Positions 1 to 9,843 of a stretch of DNA of 64,000 nt are shown piece after piece. A program made the translations under genes and the position numbers. How positions within the stretch are numbered: position 1 is the first letter of the stretch; every line of letters begins with the position of its first letter. The stretch is taken from assembly GCA_949825045.1 (NCBI GenBank), contig OX463835.1, positions 18,183,201 through 18,247,200 of the forward strand, in the 5' to 3' direction. Origin of the DNA: Argyresthia goedartella. Its lineage: Eukaryota; Arthropoda; Insecta; Lepidoptera; Argyresthiidae. The notes beneath the pieces are model-generated. The model saw nothing but the letters and a program-made list of their open reading frames with translations, did not search any database and was not told the origin of the DNA.

Positions 1-337
1 ACCTACCTAGTTAATTTAAAAGCTTGGAGTATATATTTTAGTTTATATTTAGATAAAGCACGCCAGGCTTTTAATTACATTATTATTAACAAAATAATTA
101 GGTACAGTCACGCTCAGGTCAAGTCACCCCTCTGAAATTCAATACCTAGTAGTTCCTATGACTCCCGAAATAGGAGCGATGCAAAGGGGCGACTCACGCT
201 GTGCGCGACTGTATCTACCCGTACATACCTAAATGTCGTAGCAAATAAATTGCAAATTCAGTTAGTTATTTCATTAGATAGTTAGTCTAGTCTTCCTAAT
301 AAAAGCGTAGTAGGTACGTAATAATAAAAATGCTTAC

Positions 338-467
338 CGCTGGACAAGTTGCATTCCTTTACCACCTCTATCCACGCTGCTTCCTTTAAATCTGTCAGTT
401 TATATTCTTCAGAGTCCGTATTCCATAAACAAGGAAATTTGCGTACAGTTTCAATTAGTCTTTCCAT
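338..467 (-). CDS. MADF-domain protein, first coding exon only (partial)
   Basis: The exon starts at an ATG (complement of 465-467) and runs to a good donor (GTAAGC) just below 338, giving 43 codons plus one base (phase 1). The peptide begins MERLIETVRKFPCLW and continues with an acidic-aromatic stretch and AAWIEVVKE. This is the usual start of a MADF (Myb/SANT-like, Adf-1 type) DNA-binding domain: L-I-x-x-V-R, P-C-L-W, then A-W-x-x-V. MADF proteins bind DNA as transcription regulators or as accessory proteins of transposons. The remaining exons would lie to the left of the window. The exon is on the same strand as the piggyBac gene to its right, but I see no evidence that they are linked. 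The family call is fairly secure; whether it is a host or transposon gene is open. Confidence 0.6.
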
Positions 468-539
468 TACGATTAGGTAAACAACAACGACGAGAAATAC
501 GTGCAACACAACTTCTCCTCACTGCTCGTTCCACTGAAC

Positions 540-886
540 TGAGTTACCTACCTACTGAATGAGAAAGAAAGAAGATTCCAGGATGTGCGCCTGATCCTTC
601 GCTATGTGTGAAAGAGATGACTTTGCCGCGAGAACACACTGTATTCGCATTTTGTATCTTAAGATATATCTTTTTGTATCTTAAGGTATCTTAAGATATT
701 ATCGTAAGATATATTTAATAACTTAAGATGTTATGTTACGATAAATGCTCATATCGCTCCCTATCTTACGATATCAAAATATGAAAATATATCTTATCTT
801 CGTCGTGTGTGATGGTCCATTGAATTGTATGGCGAGCGATATTATATCTTAAGATAAAAAGTTATAGTATCTTCGTCGTGTGTGGC
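540..886. repeat. AT-rich stretch of ATCTTAAG-type palindromes with a 17-bp direct repeat
   Basis: Between about 650 and 860 the palindrome ATCTTAAGAT and variants recur many times (for example around 657, 680, 690, 722 and 847). A direct repeat TATCTTCGTCGTGTGTG is at 795-811 and again at 868-884. The second copy overlaps the last codons of the neighbouring piggyBac frame, so the C-terminal residues of that frame may be junction sequence rather than true transposase. No gene is visible here; it may be a terminal or subterminal region of the element. Confidence 0.5.
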
Positions 887-2868
887 TCGCTTATATCCTT
901 ATTCAGACGCGTCTCCACTAAAAGACCTAAGCTGACAGTTGGTTCCGATTGACGGTGAACTTTCACCAACGTTTCAGCCAGATCTTCCCTGAATAGGCGG
1001 TGCGTCATCGGGGACAAACCGCGACGTCTCCTGGAATCCGACAACAAAACGAAAGCGTTGTGCACACTGACGTTCAGTAACCTTTTAAAAATTTTCATAT
1101 ACCATTTCAGGCATCTCTTTCTTTCCAACAAATACATGGAGAGTTTTTGATCTTTTAGATCAACACCTCCCATAGTATTGTTGTAGTCCTGTACTACACA
1201 GGGCTTCACCAGTTCCTTTCCAGCCTTTTGACCTACGACGGTGTCCGCATTGTGGAAGTGGAGATCATATTTACCGTTCTAGTGTCTTGCCATGCGAGGC
1301 ATGACACGTCACCAGAGTGGCGAGCAATGATTGTCCCCTTTGCCATCTTCTTCGGAGCCTTCGCGATCGGAACTGGTACGTTTTTACGATTAGCACGCAA
1401 CGTCCCCACACAAACAAATCCTTTACTCTTAAGGTACCTTGCCAACGCTGGAGAATTATAATAATTATCCATCGTGACGCAGTGACCTCGATGTTCAAGA
1501 CCTTTCAATAAATCGAGTACCACTTGGGTACTCTTACCAGCCAAGTCTGCACTAAGAGTCACAACATCGCTGCGAACGGAATTCGTATCCTTCCCCGTAT
1601 AGATTTGAAATCTAGACAAATACCCAGTCCTTGATTCGCACAGCTCAAATGATTTGATGCCAAAACGCGCAGCCTTTGACCTTATCGCTTGGACCCAGGA
1701 CAAGCGGCCTTTGAATAAGGTCAACGACTCATCGATAGCGACATCTTGGTCGAGGTTATACATTGAGAAAAATTTATCATTGAGGTGCACGATCAGTGAT
1801 GCTATCTTTCGTAGCTTTGCAGAGAGCATAACCCCTCCAATTTGCGGCAAATTTTGACTTATACCAACATTGTCCGTAAAGTGGAGGAATTTGTTCAGCA
1901 AAACAAAACGATTGAAAGACATCACCTGCCTGAAGTAGGGCAACTGTAGGATTCCGGTCGTTTTCCAGTATTCATGCTGAGATGAATGTTTCAAAAATCC
2001 CATCATCATATACAAGGCTAGAAGCACACGCATCTCATTTGCATCGGTGTCAATCCATCGATCCAAACGAGACGTCCTCTTCAATTTTCTTGCTTCAAGT
2101 AGAGCGTTAATCGTCTGATGAGCATATCTATTGGTTTCCTCAACCATACGACCAATGATGTCATCGCTCCAGATATCACAAAAGGCATCATAGGGCGTAT
2201 CGTAGTCTTTGACAGCTCCAGGGCGTGGGCCGGAAAAAATCTCCTGCACACCCCTGAAAGTGGCAAAGTCTTCCTGCCAAGTAAAACCATCAGATGGGCC
2301 CACCAGACGGTCAATGGCTGCATCCATTTCCCTCTCAACCGAAGTTACTATTTCGCGAGTACGTACATCTAACTCCCTGTTGTCAGGAATAATCCTAAGC
2401 ATGGGATCACGAGCTTCAATGATCGCGTCAAAATCGAACTCGTCGTCGAAATCTGAATCGAGATCACTGCCGTCGTTGACCGGTCCCGCAGCATTCTTGA
2501 TGGGTGATACTGCTGTCATCCCTGAACATGACGGAACAGCATTCATCTGCTGAACGGTAGACACTGCTAACCCACTGTGATTGTCACTGCTTGTTGCCGG
2601 TCTCTGCTCATCTGACTGAACACTATAACTAAAGCTAGTTCCCGGTATCGGGAGATCAGCATGAGCACGAACACTAGCGGTGACCAACGACAGATTATCA
2701 GGTTCTACCGCTGGCCCAAGCATGCTGCGAGAAGGGCTCATGCTTTCTGGAGTTCCCGACTGCAACCCATCCACCCATTTTCTTACATGATCCAAGTGAT
2801 CCTCTACAGCCGCTTCTCCCTCTTCGGCGTCCATCCCACACTCTTCGATAATTTCCTCAGGGCGAAGG
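862..2868 (-). pseudogene. piggyBac-type transposase, main catalytic exon, frameshifted
   Basis: This is a DDE_Tnp_1_7 (piggyBac) transposase, the enzyme for TTAA cut-and-paste transposition. The frame from a splice acceptor at 2868 reads through an acidic N-terminal region (SDLDSDFDDEFDFD) into the catalytic core. The first aspartate lies in AIDESLTLFKGR (near 1731) and the second in MDNYYNSPALA (near 1468). One missing base near 1256 shifts the frame, so the in-frame ORF stops at 1233. The third catalytic segment (GGVDLKDQ, with NNTMG before it) continues in another frame from about 1209 down to 862. No cysteine-rich C-terminal domain is evident. The exon opens with LRPEEIIEE upstream of the first ATG (complement of 2832-2834), which supports splicing from upstream exons. 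One frameshift in an otherwise open core suggests recent decay or a sequencing error. Confidence 0.85.
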
Positions 2869-2916
2869 CTGTAAAAAATAAATAAAAATTAGCTATCTAT
2901 ATGTGTAATATAATAA

Positions 2917-3405
2917 CTGGCCAAGTGCGAATCGGACTCGTACCATTATCTATAAAACCATTCCGTTTCCGGTTCCGTACCATTATCTATAAAAAAACGA
3001 AAAAATTACGTTTGTTGTATGGGAGCCCCCCATAAATATTAAATTAATTTTAATTAAATTATTTATTTTAAATGTGAATTATTATTAACCTCAATATTTT
3101 GTAAATATTTCAAGCGTCTACATATGTATCATTCCAACTATTATCAATATCGATCAAAAATTAGCAAAAAACACGTCTGTTGTATGGGAGCCCCCTTAAA
3201 CATTTATTTTATTCTGGTTAATTTTATTTGTTGTCATAGAGGCACCTGAAAATACATCATCTGTGAAAACTCTCTAGTTATCACGGTTCATGAGATACAG
3301 CCTGGTGACAGACGGACGGACGGACGGACAGACGGACAGACGGAAGGACAGCGAAGTCTTAGTATTAGGATCCCGTTTTAACCCTTTGGCTACGGAACCC
3401 TAAAA
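2917..3405 (+). repeat. SINE-like lepidopteran interspersed repeat inside intron 3 of the piggyBac-type gene
   Basis: The repeat starts TGGCCAAGTGCGAATCGGAC, has an internal duplicated ATTATCTATAAAA segment and a repeated TTGTATGGGAGCCCCC motif (3018 and 3182). It then carries a (CGGA/CAGA)n run at 3312-3350 and ends in GGAACCCTAAAA. I recall this arrangement as a common lepidopteran repeat with box-A/box-B-like sequence at its head. It fills nearly all of the 573-bp intron, so it presumably inserted there. Confidence 0.6.
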
Positions 3406-3441
3406 AGCGGCGGTAACTTAGGTGATAGGATGGCGGCTTAC

Positions 3442-3597
3442 AAAATCGACTGCTCCAACTCCTTCTTGCGCCGGATAGAGCCTCCGGGAGTTGCGACCAC
3501 AGAAACCTTATTGGTGACAAGTACTGTTCCTCCCGGAGAAACTTCCACACCCAGAGCGACGGTGGGTAGGTGATGAGGTCGTGGAGGTGGTCGAGCA
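3442..3597 (-). CDS. Third exon of the piggyBac-type gene (arginine/proline and basic segment)
   Basis: The 156-bp exon runs from a pyrimidine-rich acceptor (CTTCCAG) at 3598-3599 to a donor GTAAGC at 3436-3441. It begins and ends in phase 2: one base, 51 codons, two bases. Its peptide starts ARPPPRPHHLP and ends IRRKKELEQSI. If the donor is ignored, the frame stops at once (TAA), so the exon could also end a short isoform. Splicing to the acceptor at 2868 makes a phenylalanine codon and continues as LRPEEII. This is inference from splice signals and phase only. Confidence 0.55.
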
Positions 3598-3714
3598 CTG
3601 GAAGATATAAAAAAAACAACATATAAGGACTAATAAAAAAATATCCCATTACATTACTGATGATGAGCCATAGATTAAGTGATATAAAATAATGATTTTA
3701 AATAAAATACTCAC

Positions 3715-3894
3715 GGAATCACCGGTCTCCAAATTCTCGGTTCTATTTGAACTTCGGCCTCCCTCTCAGTGAAGGTTGTCGCGGCTAACACCATATCCAG
3801 GCAACGCCTGGCCCGTAGCTCATCGGATACTCGCTGAGGCACAGGCGTCGCCGACCTTGACCTCGAAGTGGACCGCGAAGATCGACTGAACTTA
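3715..3894 (-). CDS. Second exon of the piggyBac-type gene (RS-rich segment)
   Basis: The 180-bp exon lies between an acceptor (TTTCTAG, 3895-3900) and a donor GTGAGT (3709-3714), again phase 2 at both sides. The peptide opens with an arginine/serine-rich run (KFSRSSRSTSRSRS) followed by a helix-prone segment, RVSDELRARRCLDMV. It ends IEPRIWRPVIP. The RS run suggests a nuclear protein, possibly with nucleic-acid or SR-protein contacts (inference). The frame has no stop codons. Confidence 0.55.
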
Positions 3895-4079
3895 CTAGAA
3901 ATACAAAAAATAAGATACAGAAAAAAGACAGTTTAAGAAAGAGTTTGTTTTTCAAGATACATGTACGCAAACAATTTCTAGACATTTTTCCTCAATATAC
4001 ATCTGATACATATTTTTTCGTTTCAAATGTTTTTATTTTATTTATTTATTTAATTATTTACGCTTTTTTTTCATCATCG

Positions 4080-4225
4080 TAAGGAAACCTTCATTACTCC
4101 ATAGCTGCAGCGATGGGCTAGCCCCTCTGTCACGCAAAATGGAGTATTGGATCACTGGCTGAAAGTGAGCACAGTTGTGCCTCTGCCACCCCGTATGGGA
4201 AAAAAGGCGTGACGCTATATTATTT
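4080..4225 (+). repeat. Short interspersed repeat ending in a GGCGTGACG motif
   Basis: The sequence running from about 4080 to CCACCCCGTATGGG and AAAAGGCGTGACG resembles a widespread lepidopteran repeat tail as I remember it. ATTTATTTATTT tracts lie on both sides. It is non-coding and lies within intron 1 of the piggyBac-type gene. Confidence 0.4.
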
Positions 4226-4788
4226 ATTTATTTATATTTGTTGATGTTGCATAGCATATTATTTTAGCTAGACTCAATCAGTCAAATACAAGCATCGAAA
4301 CAAGTGCTCATACTGAACCAAAAAAAAATATGTAGGTACATATATAAAAAAAAACTCCTGTGGTTACTATAATATTTGTGAGTCGATTCCCTTTGACACT
4401 ATTTGTGAGACAAATACCAAATACCATAACCCAATTTTAGAAAACAAAACATTTTTTTGCCTACGGTACTTACATCGAAGATTTGGACTTATTTGTTTGG
4501 AATTGCGATATTACATCTTATACGATAAGTTACGTAAAAACAAACATGGAAAACGTAATCCTGGTTAAATTACGACAAAACTGATATATTTATTTTATCA
4601 AACTAACATGGAAATATACCATAAAGCTACAATGGACGCCAGCCGTGCGGAAGTCGAATGCCGTCGGAAAAAGTTTTGAGCCTTTTTCCTCAAACATATT
4701 TTCCGAAATGGCTAAAACTAATACTTGAAACATATTCAACACAAAATTATCAGTAATTAGGTATATAATACATAACACAAACACTTAC

Positions 4789-4808
4789 CGTTTCAATCCT
4801 CTAGGCAT
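4789..4808 (-). CDS. First coding exon (MPRGLKR) of the piggyBac-type gene
   Basis: The ATG at the complement of 4806-4808 opens six codons plus two bases and is followed by a strong donor (GTAAGT). The phase (2) matches the acceptors at 3894, 3597 and 2868, so the exon can join any of them in frame. The exon is very short and is supported only by its ATG, its donor and the matching phase. Confidence 0.45.
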
Positions 4809-5343
4809 ATTTATTCCGTAGCGCACAACACAAAAAACCAATCACAGCAGTATGACAACAATGGCTGAATTTTGGCGCCAACAATTTGTATTTTTTATCA
4901 TCTGAGTAATTGGCTATCTAATGTCAATTTCGTTCATTCTACAGTATAGCCAACGTAACAACTGATAATATGGGTCCCATTTCCGGCTGCGTTTCCAAAT
5001 CTAGTTATTAGTTATGGTACCTCGAAGTTTGCAACTCCCGTTAGGCGCAACTGTCGTGCGCGGGACATTACCCGCCAAATAAAATTCGGCGCAACTGTCG
5101 CGCTTAGGACATCGAAGAGGTTAAGAAAACAATGTAGGTACATTTTTGTATAGTGCCTGAGGTAACCTACTGCCCACCCACCTACTTGCATAACCAAAAA
5201 ATAGCTTTTTCATGTACATATAAGTAATAGCATAGGATGTAAAATGCCATGTACCTACCAATAAAATAGCTACTGTAAATCTATGTTATTACTAAAATCT
5301 ACGTATTCTAAGCATAAAATACACAATTATTTCAAAAACTTAC

Positions 5344-5439
5344 CTGAAGAACTTTGCTACACTTCACACATGTGGATTTTTTGTTTACCGGATCATAGTG
5401 AAAGTAATTATGAACATTATTACTTTTCTTGCGGCCCAT
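5344..5439 (-). CDS. BED-type zinc-finger first exon (partial)
   Basis: The ATG at the complement of 5437-5439 opens exactly 32 codons (phase 0) and ends CAG before a perfect GTAAGT donor. The peptide starts MGRKKSNNVHNYFHYD and ends CVKCSKVLQ. The aromatic pair (NYFHYD) followed by C-x-x-C is the first half of a BED finger, a DNA-binding module of hAT-type transposases and ZBED proteins. The exon carrying the H-x-H/C half was not found downstream on this strand, so the gene is partial or disrupted. Confidence 0.5.
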
Positions 5440-5721
5440 TTTAAAGTACAGCTAAATTAAAGGTACCTAATCAAACGAAACCTAGCTAGGTGTGACGTAA
5501 AATACGTGCAACACGCTCAGGCTGCGCAGGCACGACAGATTTCTTTAATCTAATATTTAGGGGCGCAGCGACGTACCTATCACGCACAGGTTGCAACTTG
5601 AATGGAATTAACCAGGTTAATTCCAACGCCAATAGCGTTCGCAAATAGGTTCCGCTCGGAGCGATTGGTTATGAAAAAACCTGGTTGAAAACCTTTATTA
5701 ACCGGTATTTTTCGAACCGTT
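5440..5721. other. No gene seen; upstream region with GGTTAA/CCAGG-type inverted motifs
   Basis: No coding frame is supported. Around 5605-5712 the motifs TTAACCAGGTTAA, AAAACCTGGTTGAAAACC and TTAACCGG recur in both orientations. This suggests a small non-autonomous DNA element ending near the gypsy fragment at 5722, but no terminal repeats could be set. Confidence 0.3.
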
Positions 5722-5972
5722 CCTACCGTTTGCATTGCGCGACAGACTGAATGCTGAATTAAATAAAATGATTCAATTAGGAGTAATTCGTAAGGTCAGT
5801 CATCCGACACCGTGGGTGAACGCGTTGGTTGTAGCGGCTAAGAAGAATAACGGCATTAGAGTTTGTTTAGATCCGCGGCCGCTGAACAATGCCATTCAAC
5901 GAGCTCATTTTCAAATGCCTACAGTTAATGAGCTGGCAACGCAATTCAAAGGAGCTCAGCTGTTTAGTGTTT
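5722..5972 (+). pseudogene. Ty3/gypsy RT fragment, plus strand, inverted relative to the array
   Basis: The fragment begins inside the sequence coding PFALRDRLNAEL and runs in frame through the RT segments LGVIRKVSHPTPWVNA and RVCLDPRPLNNA to QLFSV, where it meets a palindrome. It is nearly identical to the array RT segment but in the opposite orientation. It lacks RT motifs A to C, so it cannot be functional. Up to five bases of homology (TACCG) sit at the left breakpoint. Confidence 0.85.
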
Positions 5973-5998
5973 AAACACTAAACAGCTGAGCTCCTTTG
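5947..5998. repeat. Perfect 52-bp palindrome at an RT head-to-head junction
   Basis: Two 26-bp arms (5947-5972 and 5973-5998) are exact reverse complements with no spacer; the centre is TTTAAA. Each arm is RT coding sequence from the same gypsy site (the codons for FKGAQLFSV). This is the expected product when a broken end folds back or when two inverted copies join. Confidence 0.95.
5965..5998. repeat. 34-bp direct repeat, left copy
   Basis: The 34 bases from TAGTGTTTAAAC to CTCCTTTG recur exactly at 8335-8368. They flank the inserted non-LTR fragment and look like a target-site duplication, although the first few bases may be chance matches. Confidence 0.85.
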
Positions 5999-6551
5999 TG
6001 TTATAATTGTAATACTGTATTAACAGTCATATATAACCACTCTATATTGTGTGTTAAATAAAATAACGTTTTTAAAAACGAAATCAAAGACTTTCATACT
6101 TAACTCGCTCGACGCGCGTCGTTGAGAGCAGACGTGTCCGCTCCGCGCTCCGTATTTTAGCGATCTTTATTGTGATTGCGCGGCCGCGGCTACTGCTTCA
6201 GTTGTCCGGCGGCGCCGGTTGCTCTGCGCGGGACATCGCGGTACCGTAAGTGCGTCCGGCGAGGTTGGTAAGTGGTGTTGTGTGTTGGGACAGGGACCCT
6301 TGGAGACCTATTGGTACTCTTTGTGACAGCGACACTTGTGTGCGGTGTGGGATTGGGACCCCTTTTCGTGATAGTGACACTTGTGCAGTGTGGGACAGGG
6401 ACCCCGTGATAGTGACACATACATTGTCTGTGTTATTGTCTGTACTGTTGTTTCCTATTGTTGCTGTGTGTGTGCGTACTTGTAACTGTTTTTGTGTACT
6501 TTTGAGCGTACACCAGTGCTACGGTGCTGGTGTTACGCTCTTTTTTACTTT

Positions 6552-6722
6552 GACATTTTAATAGGACGGACGACTGTGCGTTGCCGGCGGGCCATTGCCG
6601 ATTAACGGTATTGGTTTGACATTTTAATAGGACGGACGACTGTGCGTTGCCGGCCGGTCATAGCCGATTAACGGTATTGGTGTCACACTCCGTAGGACGA
6701 CTGTGCGTTGCCGGCGAGTCAC
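6552..6722 (+). repeat. 66-bp tandem repeats in the leader of the non-LTR element
   Basis: Units starting at 6552 and 6618 are nearly identical (GACATTTTAATAGGACGGAC to ACGGTATTGG). A third, partial unit with the core GGACGACTGTGCGTTGCCGG follows at about 6694-6720. Tandem 5' repeats of this kind often act as monomer promoters in non-LTR elements (known for the class; inferred here). A (GA)n run follows at about 6727-6747. Confidence 0.85.
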
Positions 6723-6749
6723 TGACGAGAGAGAGAGAGAGAGAGAGCG

Positions 6750-8160
6750 ATGACGACGCCGAACCAGGAGTGGGACGGCGGTGGGACATTGGAGGAAAGG
6801 GCTTCGCCGTTTGCGCCTGGGCGCAAGAGCCTGGCGCGTACGCCGCCGCAGACGCCGCTGCCCGCACCTGCGACATCGATCATTTTGGACCCCATGAGTG
6901 CACCGAATACCTCCGAAGCAGCCCAGCAGAAGGCCCAGAAGCGGCTCAGGGAGTCCCCCGGGACTGCAGGAGTGGCGGAAAAAACCGCACGGCTGACGTC
7001 CACCGAGCACCAACTAGGGTCGGTGGACCTAATATTCGCGTCGAAACACCACCTGATGCAGGAGGTGTCCCTCGCTGTCGAAGGCGTGCAAAGGGTGATC
7101 CAGCCAAACAACCAAGTCCAACAAGCTTAATAAGGATGACATACTGGCCATTAGCAATTATGGCCAGCGGATATTGTCCGTATTGGCGTAGCTGTCGACG
7201 CGCTTGGGGGACTCAGAAGGACAGCTTGACAAGAAGGACGTCATCATCGCGACACTACGGGGCGAGCTGGAGCTCCTGAAGGCCCGACAGGGCACTTGCG
7301 CGCCGACACCAGCTGTCGCTGTCGCTGCCGTCCCCCAGCAGCCTTCATTTGCCTCAGCGGTTAGGACCGGTCGGACCACAACGGCGCCCATCCCGCCCTC
7401 GATCGGCCGTACCATCAACATCTATCCTGCTGAAGATCAGCAGGAAACGCTGAAGACGGCAGATGCCACCAAGGCCGCGCTGAGAGAGGCAGTTGACCCG
7501 GCCCAGCAAGGCTTCAAGATCGTGGGAATTAGAAAGATGGGCCGTGCGGGGGTGGCCGTACAGACCACCTGCCAAGAAGAAGCCGAGCGGCTGAAGAAGG
7601 CGCTCCCAAAGACGCTGCGCGCCACGGAGCCGGCACCACGGAAACCGATGGTCTCCCTCAGCAATGTTGAGGGAGACCCCACTGGCGATGAGCTGCTGAA
7701 GCAGCTTCATGAGCAGAACTTTGCCGCTGACCCTGGGTGGACCCTAGGCGCCATCAAGGCGAACGCCAAACTGGCGTTCAAGAGATGGCGCCTGAAGAAG
7801 ACGGCAACTCAGTGCATACTGGAGTGCTCGCCCCGGTTCCGCGAGGTGCTGGTGACGCATGGCACACTCTACATGGGATGGCAGGTGGTCCACGTTGAGG
7901 ACTACATTGACGTCACATGCTGCGCGAAATGCCAACAGTACGGCCAACCGGAGAAATATTGTCGGGCAAAGGTGGAGACCTGCGGACTTTGCGGCAAGGA
8001 CGGCCACCGCCGAGACAAGTGTGAGGCGCACACAACTGCGTGCGCGACGTGCACGAAATTCGAGCGCCCAGAGGCGCACAGCCACCGAACAGCTTCGAAG
8101 GACTGCCCGGCCTACGAACATGCCGTGCAGCGCGCTATGAACGGTACGCAATGGCAGTGA
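6750..8160 (+). pseudogene. ORF1 (gag-like, zinc-knuckle) of the R1-type element, broken
   Basis: ORF1 proteins of R1-type elements bind RNA and form the retrotransposition particle. The frame opens at ATG 6750 (MTTPNQEWDG) and runs 126 codons to a TAA at 7128. The coding sense continues in another frame from about 7110, is cut by a TAG at 7189-7191, and then runs open to 8160. Near the C-terminus are three cysteine-rich knuckles: CAKCQQYGQPEKYC, CGLCGKDGHRRDKC and CATCTKF followed by a histidine-rich tail. In the first knuckle the conserved histidine is glutamine. One frameshift, one stop and a lost zinc ligand mean it is not functional. Confidence 0.75.
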
Positions 8161-8334
8161 AGGTTGGACAATTGAACCTGCAAGATATGGAGGACGCCAC
8201 CAAAGAGATCCGGACTCTTGCACTGGCCCACAAACTGGACCTGGTGCTAGTGCAGGAGCAATACCCCGGGTCTCCAAACATCGTGGAATGCGGCGATCAT
8301 CCCAAAGCTGGGATCGTCGTCATGAACAAGGGGA
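8151..8334 (+). pseudogene. ORF2 N-terminus (APE-type endonuclease start), truncated
   Basis: The ATG at 8151 overlaps the ORF1 stop (ATGGCAGTGA), a layout common in R1-clade elements. The peptide begins MAVKVGQLNLQDMEDATKEI and contains LDLVLVQEQYPG. This matches the first two blocks of an APE-like endonuclease (the N-x-Q and QE segments). It is cut after about 62 residues where the right copy of the 34-bp repeat begins, so the DNA-nicking and RT parts are missing. Confidence 0.7.
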
Positions 8335-8368
8335 TAGTGTTTAAACACTAAACAGCTGAGCTCCTTTG
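8335..8368. repeat. 34-bp direct repeat, right copy
   Basis: Identical to 5965-5998. From 8341 on the sequence is continuous with the minus-strand RT of the tandem array. Confidence 0.85.
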
Positions 8369-9843
8369 AATTGCGTTGCCAGCTCATTAACTGTAGGCAT
8401 TTGAAAATGAGCTCGTTGAATGGCATTGTTCAGCGGCCGCGGATCTAAACAAACTCTAATGCCGTTATTCTTCTTAGCCGCTACAACCAACGCGTTCACC
8501 CACGGTGTCGGATGACTGACCTTACGAATTACTCCTAATTGAATCATTTTATTTAATTCAGCATTCAGTCTGTCGCGCAATGCAAACGGTATCTTACGAG
8601 GCGCACAGACCACTGGTTTTATTGACTTATCGACAACAATGTGATAAACTCCTGGAATCCGGATGACCACGGGGAGAGTCAACAGCAGTATGATTTTCTT
8701 CTTCCTGATACCGATTTTCACCGGCATATGTGTTAACATGTCATCGTATAGTATCGTTGGCGGAAAACATAAGCTCTCAGGAAAACCGGTGCTGATTTTG
8801 GTGATGGCATCCACGAGCTGGGGTGTCCCTATCAGTGCAAGCGGTAAATTTCCACTAACCATACACTCACTTACATGGATAAAAAACTCTGACGAGAGCA
8901 GGAAAGATGACTCCAAACTACTTAGTCGGGTGTTGTAGTCCATGATGTCTAGGAGAATATTGAGGATCCCTTGCGTGAATGATAGTTCCTCACTCTGTGT
9001 ATTTAAGGCTTGAGTAATAAACTCGATGTTATGTTGTAAAGTAGCGGCAGTGTCATTGATATGTCGCTGTGTTATGCTGATACTATTAGCAAGGTTGACC
9101 AGCCCTGACTGCGTGATCTTGGTGATGGATTGGATTTTTTGATTTATGTCCATTACGAAGTCTGTTGTGGCATTGGCATGTTTCTCATCAGATTTTAACA
9201 CGTTCTCAATATCCCGAATCTGTTCATCTGTTGCCACCCCTGCGAACCAGTGATAGAACTGGCCTATAAATTCGATGGCTCTCCTCTTCCTCTTGCTAAC
9301 AAGGTTATCATTGACCCCTCTCGACGATCTGAATTTATGCCCGTGAACAGTGGTCCTTGCATTGATTGTTATCTGGTCAGGCTTCTTCGAGGCAGTGTCA
9401 TCGATAGCTAAGGTGCCCACGTATTTGTTGCCAGTCCTGTCATCCAGAATCAGCTTGAGTTTTGCCGCGTTATCACCACGCGAGTCTACACGTGAGATTC
9501 CGATTTCTTGTGGGACAAATGCTAGCCGATTTTTCCTTAATTCCAACCGATATTGGGCTGCAGACTGCGATTGGCGTAGCTCTTTTTCTCGGAATGAGTC
9601 CAGGAAGACACCGTCGATTAAGTTCGAAGTATCAGAACCTGTGAGGTACCGGGCATCGTTAGCTCTCAGATTAGGCTGCACGGAGACTTGTCCTATGCTG
9701 GCACCGTAAAAGTTATTTTTTGTCATGCTGCCTTTCCCGACAATATCATGGTCTGTTACCAAATTATTATCTTCGTTCTCTGTGGAGTAGTCTTTTCCCC
9801 TTTTAAATCGCCTGACTGTAGGTGCATCTTCACACAGTGACAC
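8341..9843 (-). pseudogene. Array unit 1: env-RT frame open but RT cut at the palindrome
   Basis: The env frame and the first third of RT are open for 500 codons and stop at the array edge after QLFSV. The furin-like RKRR site is intact. A private change turns DEKR into DEKH just downstream of the cleavage region. Confidence 0.85.

Larger units (their letters stand above)
5999..8334 (+). mobile_element. R1-type non-LTR retrotransposon, 5' part only (3' truncated)
   Basis: The 2,336-bp insert lies between the 34-bp direct repeats. In order it holds an AT-rich start with AATAAA-like sequence (6058), a GC-rich leader with degenerate repeats (6280-6420), 66-bp tandem repeats, a gag-like ORF1 and the first part of ORF2. 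R1-clade elements have this plan, with an overlapping ORF1-ORF2. The 3' part (RT, tail) is absent. That is the reverse of the usual 5' truncation of such elements. Confidence 0.7.

Noticed and set aside
2118..2553. Plus-strand frames opposite the piggyBac exon
   Set aside because: They are antisense to a well-supported transposase frame and have no motif.
6647..7279. 210-codon plus-strand frame over the leader of the R1-type element
   Set aside because: It spans tandem repeats and a (GA)n run, has low-complexity composition, and conflicts with the zinc-knuckle ORF1 frame, which has the real family motifs.
9350..9709. Plus-strand 119-codon open frames repeated in nearly every array unit
   Set aside because: They lie antisense to the env coding strand, recur only because the unit recurs, and have no recognisable motif; they look like shadows of the env frame.
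9841..9843. GTG at the start of each env frame as a true start codon
   Set aside because: It is only the first permitted codon after an upstream stop near junction A. The frame begins in the middle of a truncated env, and eukaryotic initiation at GTG is unlikely; the first ATG is about 40 codons in.
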